Source of the DNA: Nocardiopsis_C rhodophaea
Lineage (GTDB): Bacteria; Actinomycetota; Actinomycetes; Streptosporangiales; Streptosporangiaceae
Assembly (NCBI RefSeq): GCF_039530945.1
Contig: NZ_BAAAPC010000007.1
Location: 62,001-126,000 of the forward strand
DNA length: 64,000 bases
Direction: 5' to 3'
Shown here in pieces: positions 1 to 8,295 of this stretch (its first letter is position 1; every line of letters starts with the position of its first letter). Under the pieces are notes generated by a model. It worked only from the letters and a program-made list of their open reading frames with translations. It made no database searches and was not told the origin of the DNA. Position numbers and translations under genes: made by a program.

Positions 1-109
1 GTCCCGGCTGCTCGGCCCACCCGGAGAAGTCGGTGCCGTCGTAGGCGATGTCCAGCCGCAGGCGGAGGAGCTCGGGCGTGCTCGGTGCGGGCGACGCCGG
101 GTCGTGCAT
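1..109 (-). CDS. truA: tRNA pseudouridine synthase A, N-terminus (partial)
   Basis: Only the first 36 codons lie in the window; the rest runs off the left edge. The translation contains RLDIAYDGTDFSGWAEQPG, the N-terminal strand of TruA, the enzyme that makes pseudouridine in the anticodon arm (positions 38-40) of many tRNAs. The ATG at 109-107 is preceded by an AGGAGA ribosome site. It is the last visible gene of the rpsM-rpsK-rpoA-rplQ-truA series, its usual place in actinobacteria. Identification rests on this short but characteristic stretch and on position. Confidence 0.85.
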   Translation of the reverse strand, partial: MHDPASPAPSTPELLRLRLDIAYDGTDFSGWAEQPG

Positions 110-221
110 CTGTCGTCTCCTGGATCGTCGAGGTCTCGTGTGGGAATCCGCCGTCGTGCCGACGGCGTCCGCGTTCCCGGTGCGGCTGTGCCCCTGCGGC
201 CCCTCCGCGGTTCCCAACGCA

Positions 222-260
222 CGAAGTGCCCGGCCCCCGGCGCGGGGATCGGGCACTTCG
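222..260 (-). terminator. Hairpin between rplQ and truA
   Basis: A perfect 10-bp inverted repeat (222-231 with 251-260, arms CGAAGTGCCC/GGGCACTTCG) lies in the gap after rplQ. There is no T-run, so it may terminate only partly or act as an RNA processing or stability element before truA. Confidence 0.5.
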
Positions 261-344
261 TCGCGCAAGGCGATGAGTACGGCGCTCACGCCGACCGCGT
301 CGGCGTGGGGCCGCTCGCCGATGAGGCGAGAACGCGGAGCGCTC

Positions 345-848
345 CTACTTCTCCTCGGTGGCCTCGTCGGCCTTGGCCTCCGCCTCGGCCGGAGCCTCGG
401 TGGTCTCGTCGGCCTTGGCTTCCTCGGCCTTGGCTTCGGTCGCCTTCTCCGCGGCCGGCTCGGCCGGGACGGTCGTGGCGGCCGGAGCGGACAGGGCCTC
501 GACCAGCTCGATCACGGCCATCGGGGCGTTGTCGCCCTTGCGCGGACCGATCTTGGTGATCCGGGTGTACCCGCCGTTGCGGTTCTCGTAGCGCGGGCCG
601 ATCTCGGTGAACAGCTCGTGCACGACCGACTTGTCGCTGATCTTGGTCAGCACCTGGCGACGCGCGTGCAGGTCGCCCCGCTTGCCCAGGGTGATCAGCT
701 TCTCGGCGTACGGACGCAGCCGCTTGGCCTTGGCCTCGGTGGTCTTGATGCGGCCATGCTGGAACAGCGCGGTCGCCAAGTTCGCCAGCATGAGCCGCTC
801 GTGGGCCGGGCCGGCCCCCAGGCGAGGCCCCTTCGTTGGCGTGGGCAT
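345..848 (-). CDS. rplQ: 50S ribosomal protein L17
   Basis: L17 is a large-subunit protein near the peptide exit tunnel. The N-terminal 120 residues carry the family signature (MPTPTKGPRLGAGPAHERLM, then LATALFQHGRIKTTEAKAKRLRP). The last ~45 residues form an Ala/Glu/Lys-rich low-complexity tail (repeats such as KAEEAKADE), which makes the 167-residue protein longer than the ~120 residues of E. coli L17; such tails are common in actinobacteria. It starts at an ATG and follows rpoA by 67 bp, so it is probably co-transcribed with the alpha operon. Confidence 0.97.
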   Translation of the reverse strand: MPTPTKGPRLGAGPAHERLMLANLATALFQHGRIKTTEAKAKRLRPYAEKLITLGKRGDLHARRQVLTKISDKSVVHELFTEIGPRYENRNGGYTRITKIGPRKGDNAPMAVIELVEALSAPAATTVPAEPAAEKATEAKAEEAKADETTEAPAEAEAKADEATEEK

Positions 849-915
849 GGTGTCGTTCTCCTAATGATGCGGTCCTCGACCAGGCACTCGGCCGTGGACC
901 ATTGGGCGACGTCTT

Positions 916-1935
916 CTAGTACTGCTCGGTTTCGACGAAGGACTGGTCATCGTCGTCGGAACCGTAGGAGTCGGCCGCGCTGCTCGGGTCGAATCCGGGC
1001 GGGGAGTCCTTGAGCGAGAGGCCCATGTCGATGAGCTTCTGCTTGACCTCTTCGATGGACTTCGCGCCGAAATTCCTTATATCGAGAAGGTCCTGCTCGG
1101 AGCGTGCGACGAGCTCGCCGACGCTGTGGATGCCCTCGCGCTTGAGGCAGTTGTAGGAACGGACCGTGAGGTTGAGGTCCTCGATCGGCAGCGCCAGGTC
1201 GGCCGCCAGAGCGGCGTCCGTCGGCGAGGGGCCCATGTCGATGCCCTCGGCGTCGACGTTGAGCTCACGGGCCAGACCGAACAGCTCGACCAGGGTCTTT
1301 CCGGCGCTCGCGACGGCGTCGCGCGGCCGGATAGCCGGCTTGGTCTCGATGTCGACGATCAGCCGGTCGAAGTCGGTGCGCTGCTCGACACGGGTGGCCT
1401 CGACCTTGTAGGTGACCCGCAGGACCGGCGAGTAGATCGAGTCGATCGGGATGCGCCCGATCTCCTGGCCCAGCTGCTTGTTCTGCGCGGCCGAGACGTA
1501 ACCGCGGCCACGCTCGACCGTCAGCTCCATCTCCAGCTTGCCCTTGCCGTTGAGCGTCGCGATGTGCAGGTCGGGGTTATGCACCTCGACACCCGCCGGC
1601 GGAGCGATGTCCGCGGCGGTGACGACACCCGGGCCCTGCTTGCGCAGGTACATCAGCACCGGCTCGTCGTGCTCGGAACTCACGACGAGGCCCTTGAGGT
1701 TCAGAATGATCTCGGTGACGTCTTCCTTGACACCGGGAACGGTGGTGAACTCGTGCTCCACGCCCTCGATGCGGATGCTGGTGACAGCGGCACCGGGGAT
1801 GGACGAGAGCAGGGTCCGCCGAAGCGAGTTTCCGATGGTGTACCCGAAGCCCGGCTCCAGGGGTTCGATGACGAACTTGGAGCGGTACTCCGCGAGCGAC
1901 TCCTCGGAGAGCGTCGGACGCTGAGCGATCAACAT
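916..1935 (-). CDS. rpoA: DNA-directed RNA polymerase subunit alpha
   Basis: Alpha dimerises to nucleate RNA polymerase assembly, and its C-terminal domain contacts UP elements and activators. The 339-residue product has the N-terminal domain (starting MLIAQRPTLSEE; GNSLRRTLLSSIPGAAVT is the dimer/beta contact helix), a linker, and the helix-hairpin-helix C-terminal domain (SYNCLKREGI ... FGAKSIEEVKQKL). The ATG at 1935 is chosen over an in-frame start 7 codons upstream because it matches the conserved N-terminus and has an AAGGAA site. As in Streptomyces, rpsD is not between rpsK and rpoA. Confidence 0.98.
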   Translation of the reverse strand: MLIAQRPTLSEESLAEYRSKFVIEPLEPGFGYTIGNSLRRTLLSSIPGAAVTSIRIEGVEHEFTTVPGVKEDVTEIILNLKGLVVSSEHDEPVLMYLRKQGPGVVTAADIAPPAGVEVHNPDLHIATLNGKGKLEMELTVERGRGYVSAAQNKQLGQEIGRIPIDSIYSPVLRVTYKVEATRVEQRTDFDRLIVDIETKPAIRPRDAVASAGKTLVELFGLARELNVDAEGIDMGPSPTDAALAADLALPIEDLNLTVRSYNCLKREGIHSVGELVARSEQDLLDIRNFGAKSIEEVKQKLIDMGLSLKDSPPGFDPSSAADSYGSDDDDQSFVETEQY

Positions 1936-2075
1936 GGTCCGTGATTCCTTTCCCACGGCCGCCCGCTATATGACGGCCACTGGACGGCTCCGCGAACACG
2001 AAGCCTGATTACCTCATACCCGGACTCGCGGGCCCTGAGGCAGGGCCCGCGAGAACAGCGCGGTCGACGGGCGGG

Positions 2076-2483
<408 letters not shown>

Positions 2484-2556
2484 ACCTGACTACTCCCAAG
2501 ATCATCGGTCCGTTGGCGTTTCCGGACTCGAAGCTGCTGGCTTACGTCCGGACGGA

Positions 2557-2937
2557 CTACTTCTTGCCGGCCTTCTTCTTGCCGGCCACGGTCTTCTTCT
2601 TGCCCTTGCGGGTACGCGCGTTAGTCTGCGTCCGCTGGCCGTGGACCGGCAGGCCGCGACGGTGCCGGATGCCCTGGTAGCAGCCGATCTCCATCTTGCG
2701 CCGAATGTCGGCCTGGACCTCACGGCGGAGGTCACCTTCGACCTTGAAGTTGGCGTCGATGTAGTCGCGAATCTTCACCAGCTGGTCCTCGGTGAGCTGG
2801 TGGACGCGGGTGTGCGGGTCGACGCCCGTGTTCTTCAGGGTCTCGATCGCGCGGGTGCGCCCAACCCCGAAAACATAAGTGAGAGCGACCTCCACCCGCT
2901 TGTCGCGGGGGATGTCAACGCCGGCAACGCGTGCCAT
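2557..2937 (-). CDS. rpsM: 30S ribosomal protein S13
   Basis: S13 is in the 30S head and contacts the P-site tRNA and the 50S bridge. The 126-residue protein begins MARVAGVDIPRDKRVEVALTY, carries the helix-two-turn-helix FGVGRTRAIETL and the basic tail (HGQRTQTNARTRKGKKK) that reaches the P site. The ATG at 2937 is preferred to an in-frame start 16 codons upstream because family members begin MARxxGV. It is followed by rpsK. Confidence 0.98.
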   Translation of the reverse strand: MARVAGVDIPRDKRVEVALTYVFGVGRTRAIETLKNTGVDPHTRVHQLTEDQLVKIRDYIDANFKVEGDLRREVQADIRRKMEIGCYQGIRHRRGLPVHGQRTQTNARTRKGKKKTVAGKKKAGKK

Positions 2938-3157
2938 GTGGGCGAACTCCTTCGTACTAGTGCGGAGGTCTTTCCCGTTCCTCAACCCTCTCGTCGCCCA
3001 ATCGACGAGGCCCCGGCCTCCGACCGGGGGTTATCTCCAGCGCCGCGGCGGTCCGCGGATCGAGGAGATGGAACGAGACTTCTACAGCTTCTTCTTCGCC
3101 GCCCAAGCGCGGACGTCCAACGCCCGCGTGGCGGACGAGCCTGTCAAGAAGCGGCCG

Positions 3158-3271
3158 TCAGCCCTGACGCTGCTTGTGGCGCGGGTCCGAGCAAATGACC
3201 ATGACTCGGCCCTTGCGGCTGATGACACGGCACTTCGCGCAGATCTTCTTGACGCTCGGCTTGACCTTCAT
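3158..3271 (-). CDS. rpmJ: 50S ribosomal protein L36 (zinc-ribbon form)
   Basis: A 37-residue protein read directly from the sequence: it begins MKVKPSVKKICAKCRVI and ends DPRHKQRQG. It has the CxxC ... C ... H zinc ribbon (C11, C14, C27, H32), so it is the C+ form of L36, which binds 23S rRNA at the base of the factor-binding region. It lies between infA and rpsM, as in most actinobacteria. The window shows only this copy; a zinc-free paralogue elsewhere cannot be excluded. Confidence 0.96.
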   Translation of the reverse strand: MKVKPSVKKICAKCRVISRKGRVMVICSDPRHKQRQG

Positions 3272-3339
3272 GGTGTCTCCGAACTCATGCCGTCACGCTA
3301 CGCCGTCTCCCACCGGGAAGGCGGCCGCCGCGCGAGGGC

Positions 3340-3561
3340 CTACTTGTAGCGGTAAACGATGCGCCCGCGCGTGAGGTCGTACGGGCTCAGCTCCACCACG
3401 ACGCGGTCGTCGGGGAGGATACGGATGTAGTGCATCCGCATCTTGCCGCTGATGTGGGCAAGCACCTTGTGCCCGTTGTCGAGCTCCACTCGGAACATAG
3501 CGTTGGGCAGGGACTCGATAACGGAGCCCTCGATCTCGATGGCGCCGTCTTTCTTAGCCAT
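3340..3561 (-). CDS. infA: Translation initiation factor IF-1
   Basis: IF-1 is a single OB-fold protein that blocks the A site during initiation. The 73-residue product begins MAKKDGAIEIEGSVIESLPN and ends TRGRIVYRYK, the full family length. The ATG at 3561 is used rather than one 3 codons upstream because homologues begin MAKKDG and the upstream ATG overlaps the GGAGGA ribosome site. It heads the infA-rpmJ-rpsM-rpsK-rpoA-rplQ group. Confidence 0.97.
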   Translation of the reverse strand: MAKKDGAIEIEGSVIESLPNAMFRVELDNGHKVLAHISGKMRMHYIRILPDDRVVVELSPYDLTRGRIVYRYK

Positions 3562-3779
3562 ATCCTCCACGCTTCGGAATCAGCCCCGTGGCCACAGAGA
3601 GCACGAGGCGGGGCCGCTGCCGGCCCGGTACCATTTGCTGAATCGAACACTGAGAAATCAGGTCAACTGCGTCAGCATACGTCGAGGAACCGAGCGGATG
3701 CGATTTCAGGCAGCCTGACCCAACAGCCCGAGTGTGGGCACAGCTAGTCTAGCGTGCTCAGACGAGTGCTCTTGACAAG
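3562..3779 (-). other. Leader region upstream of infA
   Basis: This gene-free stretch must carry any promoter for the infA alpha operon on the minus strand. I see TTGTCA (reverse complement near 3774-3779) and TAGACT (near 3747-3752), but they are about 21 bp apart, too far for a standard promoter. No coding gene is supported. Confidence 0.35.
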
Positions 3780-3879
3780 GGCACGTAACGTGCCGCGGAA
3801 CGGCGGTGCCGTTCCGCTGTGCCGACGGTGCCGGCGCTGGCGCCGGCCTCCGCCGCCTCTGTCTCCGCCCGAAAGGCGG
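3780..3879. terminator. Cluster of four hairpins after the DUF1707 gene
   Basis: Four consecutive inverted repeats occupy 100 bp: GGCACG/CGTGCC (3780-3794), a perfect 10-bp stem (GCGGAACGGC/GCCGTTCCGC, 3795-3817), an 8-bp stem (GCCGGCGC/GCGCCGGC, 3830-3847) and CCGCC/GGCGG with a CGAAA loop (3865-3879) abutting the DUF1707 stop. Most likely it is a compound terminator isolating that gene from infA. Confidence 0.6.
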
Positions 3880-4383
3880 TCAGTCGCCGTCCGCCCGGCC
3901 GGACCCCGTCTGGGTGAAGAGCAGCGCCAGGGTGATCAGCAGCATAATCATCCCCCATGGCACGAGCACCCACAGGAACCACGGATAGCCCTCGGTGGTG
4001 CCGGTGAGGTACAGAATCGCCCAGACCGAGAAGCAGACGGCGTTGACCCCGGCCCACAGCCCCCAGGGGATCAGCAGGGCGGGATCCTTCAGCAGGTCGC
4101 CCGCCTGCGTGGAGCGCTCGGAGGCCGCTCCCCCGCCCCGTCGTCCCTTCCGGACCGCGCGTCCCTCGGCGGCATGGCGGTTCTCGGTGAGGTCGCGTTC
4201 CGGGAGGTCGCGCGTGAGCGGGTCGAGTTCACCGATGGTGCGCGCCCGGTAAGCGCTCTCCAGCCGGGTGCTGAACTCGTCGTTGTCCAGCCGCCCCTGG
4301 GCGAAGTGCTCCTGCAGAAGCTTGGCCACACGATCGCGATCGGTGTCGGAAGCCCTGATCTCCGGCGCTGACTCGGACACCAC
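3880..4383 (-). CDS. DUF1707 (SHOCT-like) domain membrane protein
   Basis: A 167-residue protein of unknown function. Residues ~10-60 are a DUF1707 domain (IRASDTDRDRVAKLLQEHFAQGRLDNDEF ... GELDPLTRDLP), a small helical module common in actinobacterial membrane proteins. It is followed by a charged linker and two probable transmembrane helices (~105-130, LIPWGLWAGVNAVCFSVWAILYL, and ~135-157). Start is GTG with a GAGGATGG ribosome site. It separates map from infA, where most actinobacteria have no such gene, and is closed by a hairpin cluster. Function cannot be inferred beyond the cell envelope. Confidence 0.85.
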   Translation of the reverse strand: MVSESAPEIRASDTDRDRVAKLLQEHFAQGRLDNDEFSTRLESAYRARTIGELDPLTRDLPERDLTENRHAAEGRAVRKGRRGGGAASERSTQAGDLLKDPALLIPWGLWAGVNAVCFSVWAILYLTGTTEGYPWFLWVLVPWGMIMLLITLALLFTQTGSGRADGD

Positions 4384-4468
4384 TCACACCATCCTCGACG
4401 ACTGAACGGGGGCCGGATGGCCACGCGGCCATCCTAGCGACCGAACCGGGGCCCCTCAGTCCCGAGCA

Positions 4469-5293
4469 TCAGAAGCCGGGGGCCGCAAAGCCCATTTCGG
4501 CGATCTTCGCGCGGTTCTCCTCGCGAGCGGTGAGGACGAGGGGGCCGTCGGCGGTGATTGCGACCGAGTGCTCGAAGTGGGCCGAGCGCTGGCCGTCGCG
4601 CGTGACGACCGTCCAGCCGTCCTCCAACTGCACGACGTGCCGGCTTCCGTGGTTGGTCATCGGCTCGATGGCCAGGCACATGCCCTCGGTCAGCCGCAGG
4701 CCCTTGCCCGGCCGCCCGTGGTTCAGCACATGCGGTTCCATGTGCATCTCGGTGCCGATGCCGTGCCCCCCGTACTCCTGCACGTTGCCGTACCGGCTCT
4801 GGGAGCGGATGTAGGAGTCGACGGCGTGCCCGATGTCACCGAGCCGCTTGCCGGGGCGCAGCTGGGCGATGCCCTGCCACATGGACTCCTCGCAGACCTC
4901 CAGCAGGCGCTGGTCGGCCTCGCTGATCTCCCCCACCGCGACCGTGATCGCCGAGTCCCCGTGCCACCCGTCGAGGATGGCACCGCAGTCGATGGAGATG
5001 ATGTCCCCGGTCTCCAGCACCTTGGTGTCGCGCGGGATGCCGTGCACGACCTCCTCGTTCACCGAAGCGCAGATCGACCCCGGGAAGCCGTGGTAGCCCT
5101 TGAACGAGGGCACCGCCCCGGAATCGCGGATGCTGCGCTCCGCGATCGCGTCGAGGTCCAGCGTGGTCATGCCGGGTTCGACGGAGGAACGCAGCAGATC
5201 GAGCGTGCGGGCCACGACCCGGCCCGCCGCCCGCATCTTCGCGATCTCGGTCTCGCTCTTGAGCTGGACCGCGGGTTCACCCTTGCGGAACAT
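4469..5293 (-). CDS. map: Methionine aminopeptidase, type I
   Basis: Removes the initiator methionine from nascent proteins. The 274-residue protein shows the pita-bread fold signatures and all five metal ligands: Asp/Asp in IDCGAILDGWHGD, His in GHGIGTEMH, Glu in AIEPMT and Glu in HFEHSVAIT; FPGSICASVNEEVVHG holds the substrate-binding histidine. The first ~10 residues (MFRKGEPAVQ) precede the usual LKSETEIAKMR start. The ATG overlaps the adk stop by one base (TGATG), so secY, adk and map are translationally coupled. Confidence 0.97.
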   Translation of the reverse strand: MFRKGEPAVQLKSETEIAKMRAAGRVVARTLDLLRSSVEPGMTTLDLDAIAERSIRDSGAVPSFKGYHGFPGSICASVNEEVVHGIPRDTKVLETGDIISIDCGAILDGWHGDSAITVAVGEISEADQRLLEVCEESMWQGIAQLRPGKRLGDIGHAVDSYIRSQSRYGNVQEYGGHGIGTEMHMEPHVLNHGRPGKGLRLTEGMCLAIEPMTNHGSRHVVQLEDGWTVVTRDGQRSAHFEHSVAITADGPLVLTAREENRAKIAEMGFAAPGF

Positions 5294-5943
5294 CAGTCCT
5301 TGGCCCTCAGCGCTTCCTTGGCTCGCGCGGTGACGTCCTCGACCGCGCCGGTCGCCTGAATCGACACGAGAAGCCCCCCGCCCTCGTAGAACGAGACCAG
5401 CGGGGCGGTCTGCTCCCGGTAGACCTGCAGGCGGTGCCGGATGGTCTCCTCCTGGTCGTCGTCCCGCTGGAACAGCTCACCGCCGCAGACATCGCACACG
5501 CCCTCCCGCTTCGGCGGGTCGTACAGCACGTGCTGCACGTGACCGCAGTTCCGGCAGGACCGGCGCCCCGACAGCCGCTTGACGACCTCCTCCTCATCGA
5601 CCTGGAGTTCGAGCACCGCGTCGAGGCGCTCGCCCATGTCGTCGAGGATCTTGTTCAGGGTCTCCGCCTGGGCGACATTGCGCGGGAATCCGTCCAGCAG
5701 GAAACCGCCCTGGGCGTCCTCCTGGCCGAGACGGTCGCGGACCATCGCGTTGGTGACCTCGTCGGGAACCAGGTCGCCCCGGTCCATGTACGCCTTGGCC
5801 TGCTTGCCAAGCTCGGTGCCGCCGCTCACGTTGGCACGGAAGATGTCACCCGTGGACACCTTCGGAATCGACAATTCTGACGCCAGGATCTGGGCCTGGG
5901 TACCCTTACCGGCACCCGGCGGTCCCACCAATACGGCACGCAC
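5293..5943 (-). CDS. adk: Adenylate kinase, zinc-type LID
   Basis: Catalyses ATP + AMP = 2 ADP. The 216-residue protein has the P-loop GPPGAGKGT (7-15), the NMP-binding segment (VSTGDIFRANVSG), LLDGFPRN, and a long LID domain with four cysteines (C130, C133, C150, C153) that should bind zinc as in Gram-positive adenylate kinases. Start is GTG, overlapping the secY TAG by one base; map follows with a one-base overlap. Confidence 0.98.
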   Translation of the reverse strand: MRAVLVGPPGAGKGTQAQILASELSIPKVSTGDIFRANVSGGTELGKQAKAYMDRGDLVPDEVTNAMVRDRLGQEDAQGGFLLDGFPRNVAQAETLNKILDDMGERLDAVLELQVDEEEVVKRLSGRRSCRNCGHVQHVLYDPPKREGVCDVCGGELFQRDDDQEETIRHRLQVYREQTAPLVSFYEGGGLLVSIQATGAVEDVTARAKEALRAKD

Positions 5944-7256
5944 TATCGCAGAAAACCTTCGTAGTTCCTCTGCTGGAGGTGACTCTCGATCTGTTTCACC
6001 GTGTCCAGCCCGACACCGACCATGATCAGGATGCTCGTACCACCGAAGGGGAAGTTCTGCGTGGCACCGGAGGCACCCATCGCGATCATCGGCAGCAGAG
6101 CGATCAGCCCGAGGTAGAGCGACCCGGGCGTCGTGAGCCGCGTGAGCACGTAGTCGAGGTACTCCGCGGTCGGACGCCCCGGACGGATCCCCGGGATGAA
6201 CCCACCGTACTTCTTCATGTTGTCGGCCACTTCAGTGGGGTTGAAGGTAATCGCCACGTAGAAGAAGGCAAAACCAACGATCAGTACGAAGAATGTGGCC
6301 ATGTAGACCGGATGGGCGCCGGTGACGAAGTACTCGGAGAGGAACCTCACAACGACGTTGTCCGAGTCCCGGCCCATGAGACCGATGGCCAGCTGGGGCA
6401 GGTACAGCAGCGAGGAGGCGAAGATGACCGGGATGATGCCGGCCTGGTTCACCTTCAGCGGGATGTAGGTGGAGCTGCCGCCGTACATCCGGCGCCCGAC
6501 CATCCGCTTGGCGTACTGCACGGGGATGCGGCGCTGCGCCTGCTCGATGAAGACCACGCCCGCGATCAGAACGATGCCGGCGATGACGATCAGCGCGAAG
6601 ATCCAGGTCTCCTGCTCCTGGAAAATCGTCATGATGGCGGACGGGAAGGTCGCGATCACCTGGGTGAAGATCAGCAGCGACATGCCGTTGCCGACGCCGC
6701 GCTCGGTGATCAGCTCACCGAACCACATGATGATGCCGGTTCCCGCGGTCATCACGAAGACGATGGTCACCAGGGTCAGCAGGTCCTGGTTGGGCATGTA
6801 GGAGTTCACCGGGATCTGCTGCTGGAACAGCTGCCCCGTCCGCGCCATCGCGATGATGCTGGTGGACTGCAGGACCGCCAGGGCCAGCGTCAGATAACGC
6901 GTGTACTGCGTGATCTTGGTCTGCCCGGCCTGGCCCTCCTTCTTCAGCGCCTCCAGCCGTGGGATGACCACCGTGAGCAGGTTGATGATGATGCTCGCGG
7001 TGATATAGGGCATGATGCCCAACGCGAACACCGCCAGCTGCAGCAACGCGCCACCGCTGAAGAGGTTGATCAGCGCGTAGACGCCAGCGGCGTCCGACTG
7101 CTGGACGGCCTCAAGCTGGTCTCTGATCGCCGCCGAGTTGATGCCTGGGGCCGGGATCACCGATCCAAGGCGGAAGATGGTCAGGATGAACAGTGTGAAC
7201 AGCAGCTTGTTACGCAGGTCAGGCGTGCGGAACGCACGGACGAACGCACCTAGCAC
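5943..7256 (-). CDS. secY: Protein translocase subunit SecY
   Basis: Central pore of the Sec translocon. The 437-residue protein contains ten hydrophobic segments and typical stretches such as LFTLFILTIFRLGSVIPAPG, QYTRYLTLALAVLQS, AQRRIPVQYAKRM and the C-terminal QIESHLQQRNYEGFL. The GTG at 7256 (VLGAFVRAFRTPDLR, aligned with MLTAFARAF in Streptomyces) has an AGGAGGAG site; longer in-frame extensions have no homology. A structured leader lies upstream, and adk overlaps the stop. Confidence 0.96.
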   Translation of the reverse strand: MLGAFVRAFRTPDLRNKLLFTLFILTIFRLGSVIPAPGINSAAIRDQLEAVQQSDAAGVYALINLFSGGALLQLAVFALGIMPYITASIIINLLTVVIPRLEALKKEGQAGQTKITQYTRYLTLALAVLQSTSIIAMARTGQLFQQQIPVNSYMPNQDLLTLVTIVFVMTAGTGIIMWFGELITERGVGNGMSLLIFTQVIATFPSAIMTIFQEQETWIFALIVIAGIVLIAGVVFIEQAQRRIPVQYAKRMVGRRMYGGSSTYIPLKVNQAGIIPVIFASSLLYLPQLAIGLMGRDSDNVVVRFLSEYFVTGAHPVYMATFFVLIVGFAFFYVAITFNPTEVADNMKKYGGFIPGIRPGRPTAEYLDYVLTRLTTPGSLYLGLIALLPMIAMGASGATQNFPFGGTSILIMVGVGLDTVKQIESHLQQRNYEGFLR

Positions 7257-7388
7257 GTCTCCTCCTGCGAGGCTTCGGCGGCGGAACCGGTTCGAGACAT
7301 CGCGGCCGATCCTGAATCGTCGTAGAGCGTCAGCCCCGAGCGTCTGCCCGGAACTCTTCAATTCCTCGATTAAATCGGTCGAGCAGTA

Positions 7389-7452
7389 GCGATCCACGCC
7401 ATTTCGATCTTCTCTGTGTTCACGCGAGAAGATCTCTCACGGCGTGGATCGC
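7389..7452 (-). promoter_or_regulatory. Nested two-stem RNA structure in the secY leader
   Basis: Outer arms GCGATCCACGCC (7389-7400) and GGCGTGGATCGC (7441-7452) form a perfect 12-bp stem. Inside it, GATCTTCTC (7406-7414) and GAGAAGATC (7426-7434) form a second perfect 9-bp stem with an 11-nt loop. It lies 133 nt before the secY start in the direction of transcription and has no T-run, so it looks like a structured leader rather than a simple terminator. Confidence 0.6.
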
Positions 7453-7587
7453 AAGCAATGCAATAGGGAACTGTAACAGTCATCGCACGGTCAGGCGGGA
7501 TCGGGATGCTAACGATCGGCCACGGCCAATCGTTCCGCCCCCGAGGTAGCCGCACATCACCGTGCAAATCCCCCGCAAAGCCAGCGA

Positions 7588-7627
7588 GGGCGCCCGCCGG
7601 TCCCATCGGGTGGGATGGCGGACGCCC
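7588..7627 (-). terminator. Imperfect GC-rich hairpin after rplO
   Basis: A long, slightly mismatched inverted repeat (GGGCG-CCGCC ... GGCGG-CGCCC with a TCCCA/TGGGA inner stem) lies 25 bp beyond the rplO stop. It may attenuate transcription between the spc operon and secY, giving secY-adk-map some independent expression. The rest of the 396-bp gap holds no gene. Confidence 0.5.
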
Positions 7628-7652
7628 TTTCGCACGCACGTGGGGATGATCC

Positions 7653-8111
7653 CTAGACCTCGGTGACAGTGCCACCGGCGGCGGTGATCTTCTCCTTGGC
7701 GGACGTGGAGAACGCGTTGGCGCTCACAGAGACGGCCACCGAGATCTCCCCCGTGCCCAGCACCTTGACGGGCTGGTTCTTGCGAACCGCGCCCTTGGCG
7801 ACCAGGCTGTCGATGGTGACCTCGCCACCCTCCGGGTACAGCTCGCTGAGCTTGTCCAGGTTGACGACCTGGTAGGTCTTCTTGAACCTGGCGTTGCTGA
7901 AGCCCTTGAGCTTCGGCACCCGGCGGATGAGGGGCATCTGGCCGCCCTCGAAGCCGGCCGGGACGGTGGAACGAGCCTTGGTGCCCTTGGTACCACGACC
8001 GGCCGTCTTGCCCTTGGACGCCTCGCCGCGACCCTTGCGGATCTTGGCCTTGTTGGAGCCCGGAGCCGGACGGAGGTGGTGAAGCTTGAGCAGCTCGCCG
8101 GAGTCACTCAT
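7653..8111 (-). CDS. rplO: 50S ribosomal protein L15
   Basis: L15 is a late-assembly 50S protein. The 152-residue product contains LHHLRPAPGSNKAKIRKGRG, the Gly-rich KGKTAGRGTKGTKAR segment that threads into 23S rRNA, and GGQMPLIRRVPKLKGF. Its ATG overlaps the rpmD stop (ATGA), so the two genes are translationally coupled. It is the last gene of the spc operon before secY. Confidence 0.98.
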   Translation of the reverse strand: MSDSGELLKLHHLRPAPGSNKAKIRKGRGEASKGKTAGRGTKGTKARSTVPAGFEGGQMPLIRRVPKLKGFSNARFKKTYQVVNLDKLSELYPEGGEVTIDSLVAKGAVRKNQPVKVLGTGEISVAVSVSANAFSTSAKEKITAAGGTVTEV

Positions 8112-8293
8112 TCGCTGACCTCCTCAACAGAGATGAGGTGCGCCACGACGTTGATCTGCCCGCGAACCTCGGGACGGTCCTCACGGATAACGGCCTTGCC
8201 GATCCGGCCGAGACCGAGCGAACGCAGGCTGTCGTGCTGCTTCTGCTTGCCGCCGATCTTCGAGCGGACCTGCGTGATCTTCAACTTCGCCAT
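8108..8293 (-). CDS. rpmD: 50S ribosomal protein L30
   Basis: A 61-residue protein beginning MAKLKITQVRSKIGGKQKQ, with SLRSLGLGRIGKAV, a single ferredoxin-like L30 domain of normal bacterial length. The ATG at 8293 is 2 bp after the rpsE stop, and its TGA overlaps the rplO ATG. Confidence 0.97.
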   Translation of the reverse strand: MAKLKITQVRSKIGGKQKQHDSLRSLGLGRIGKAVIREDRPEVRGQINVVAHLISVEEVSE

Positions 8294-8295
8294 GA

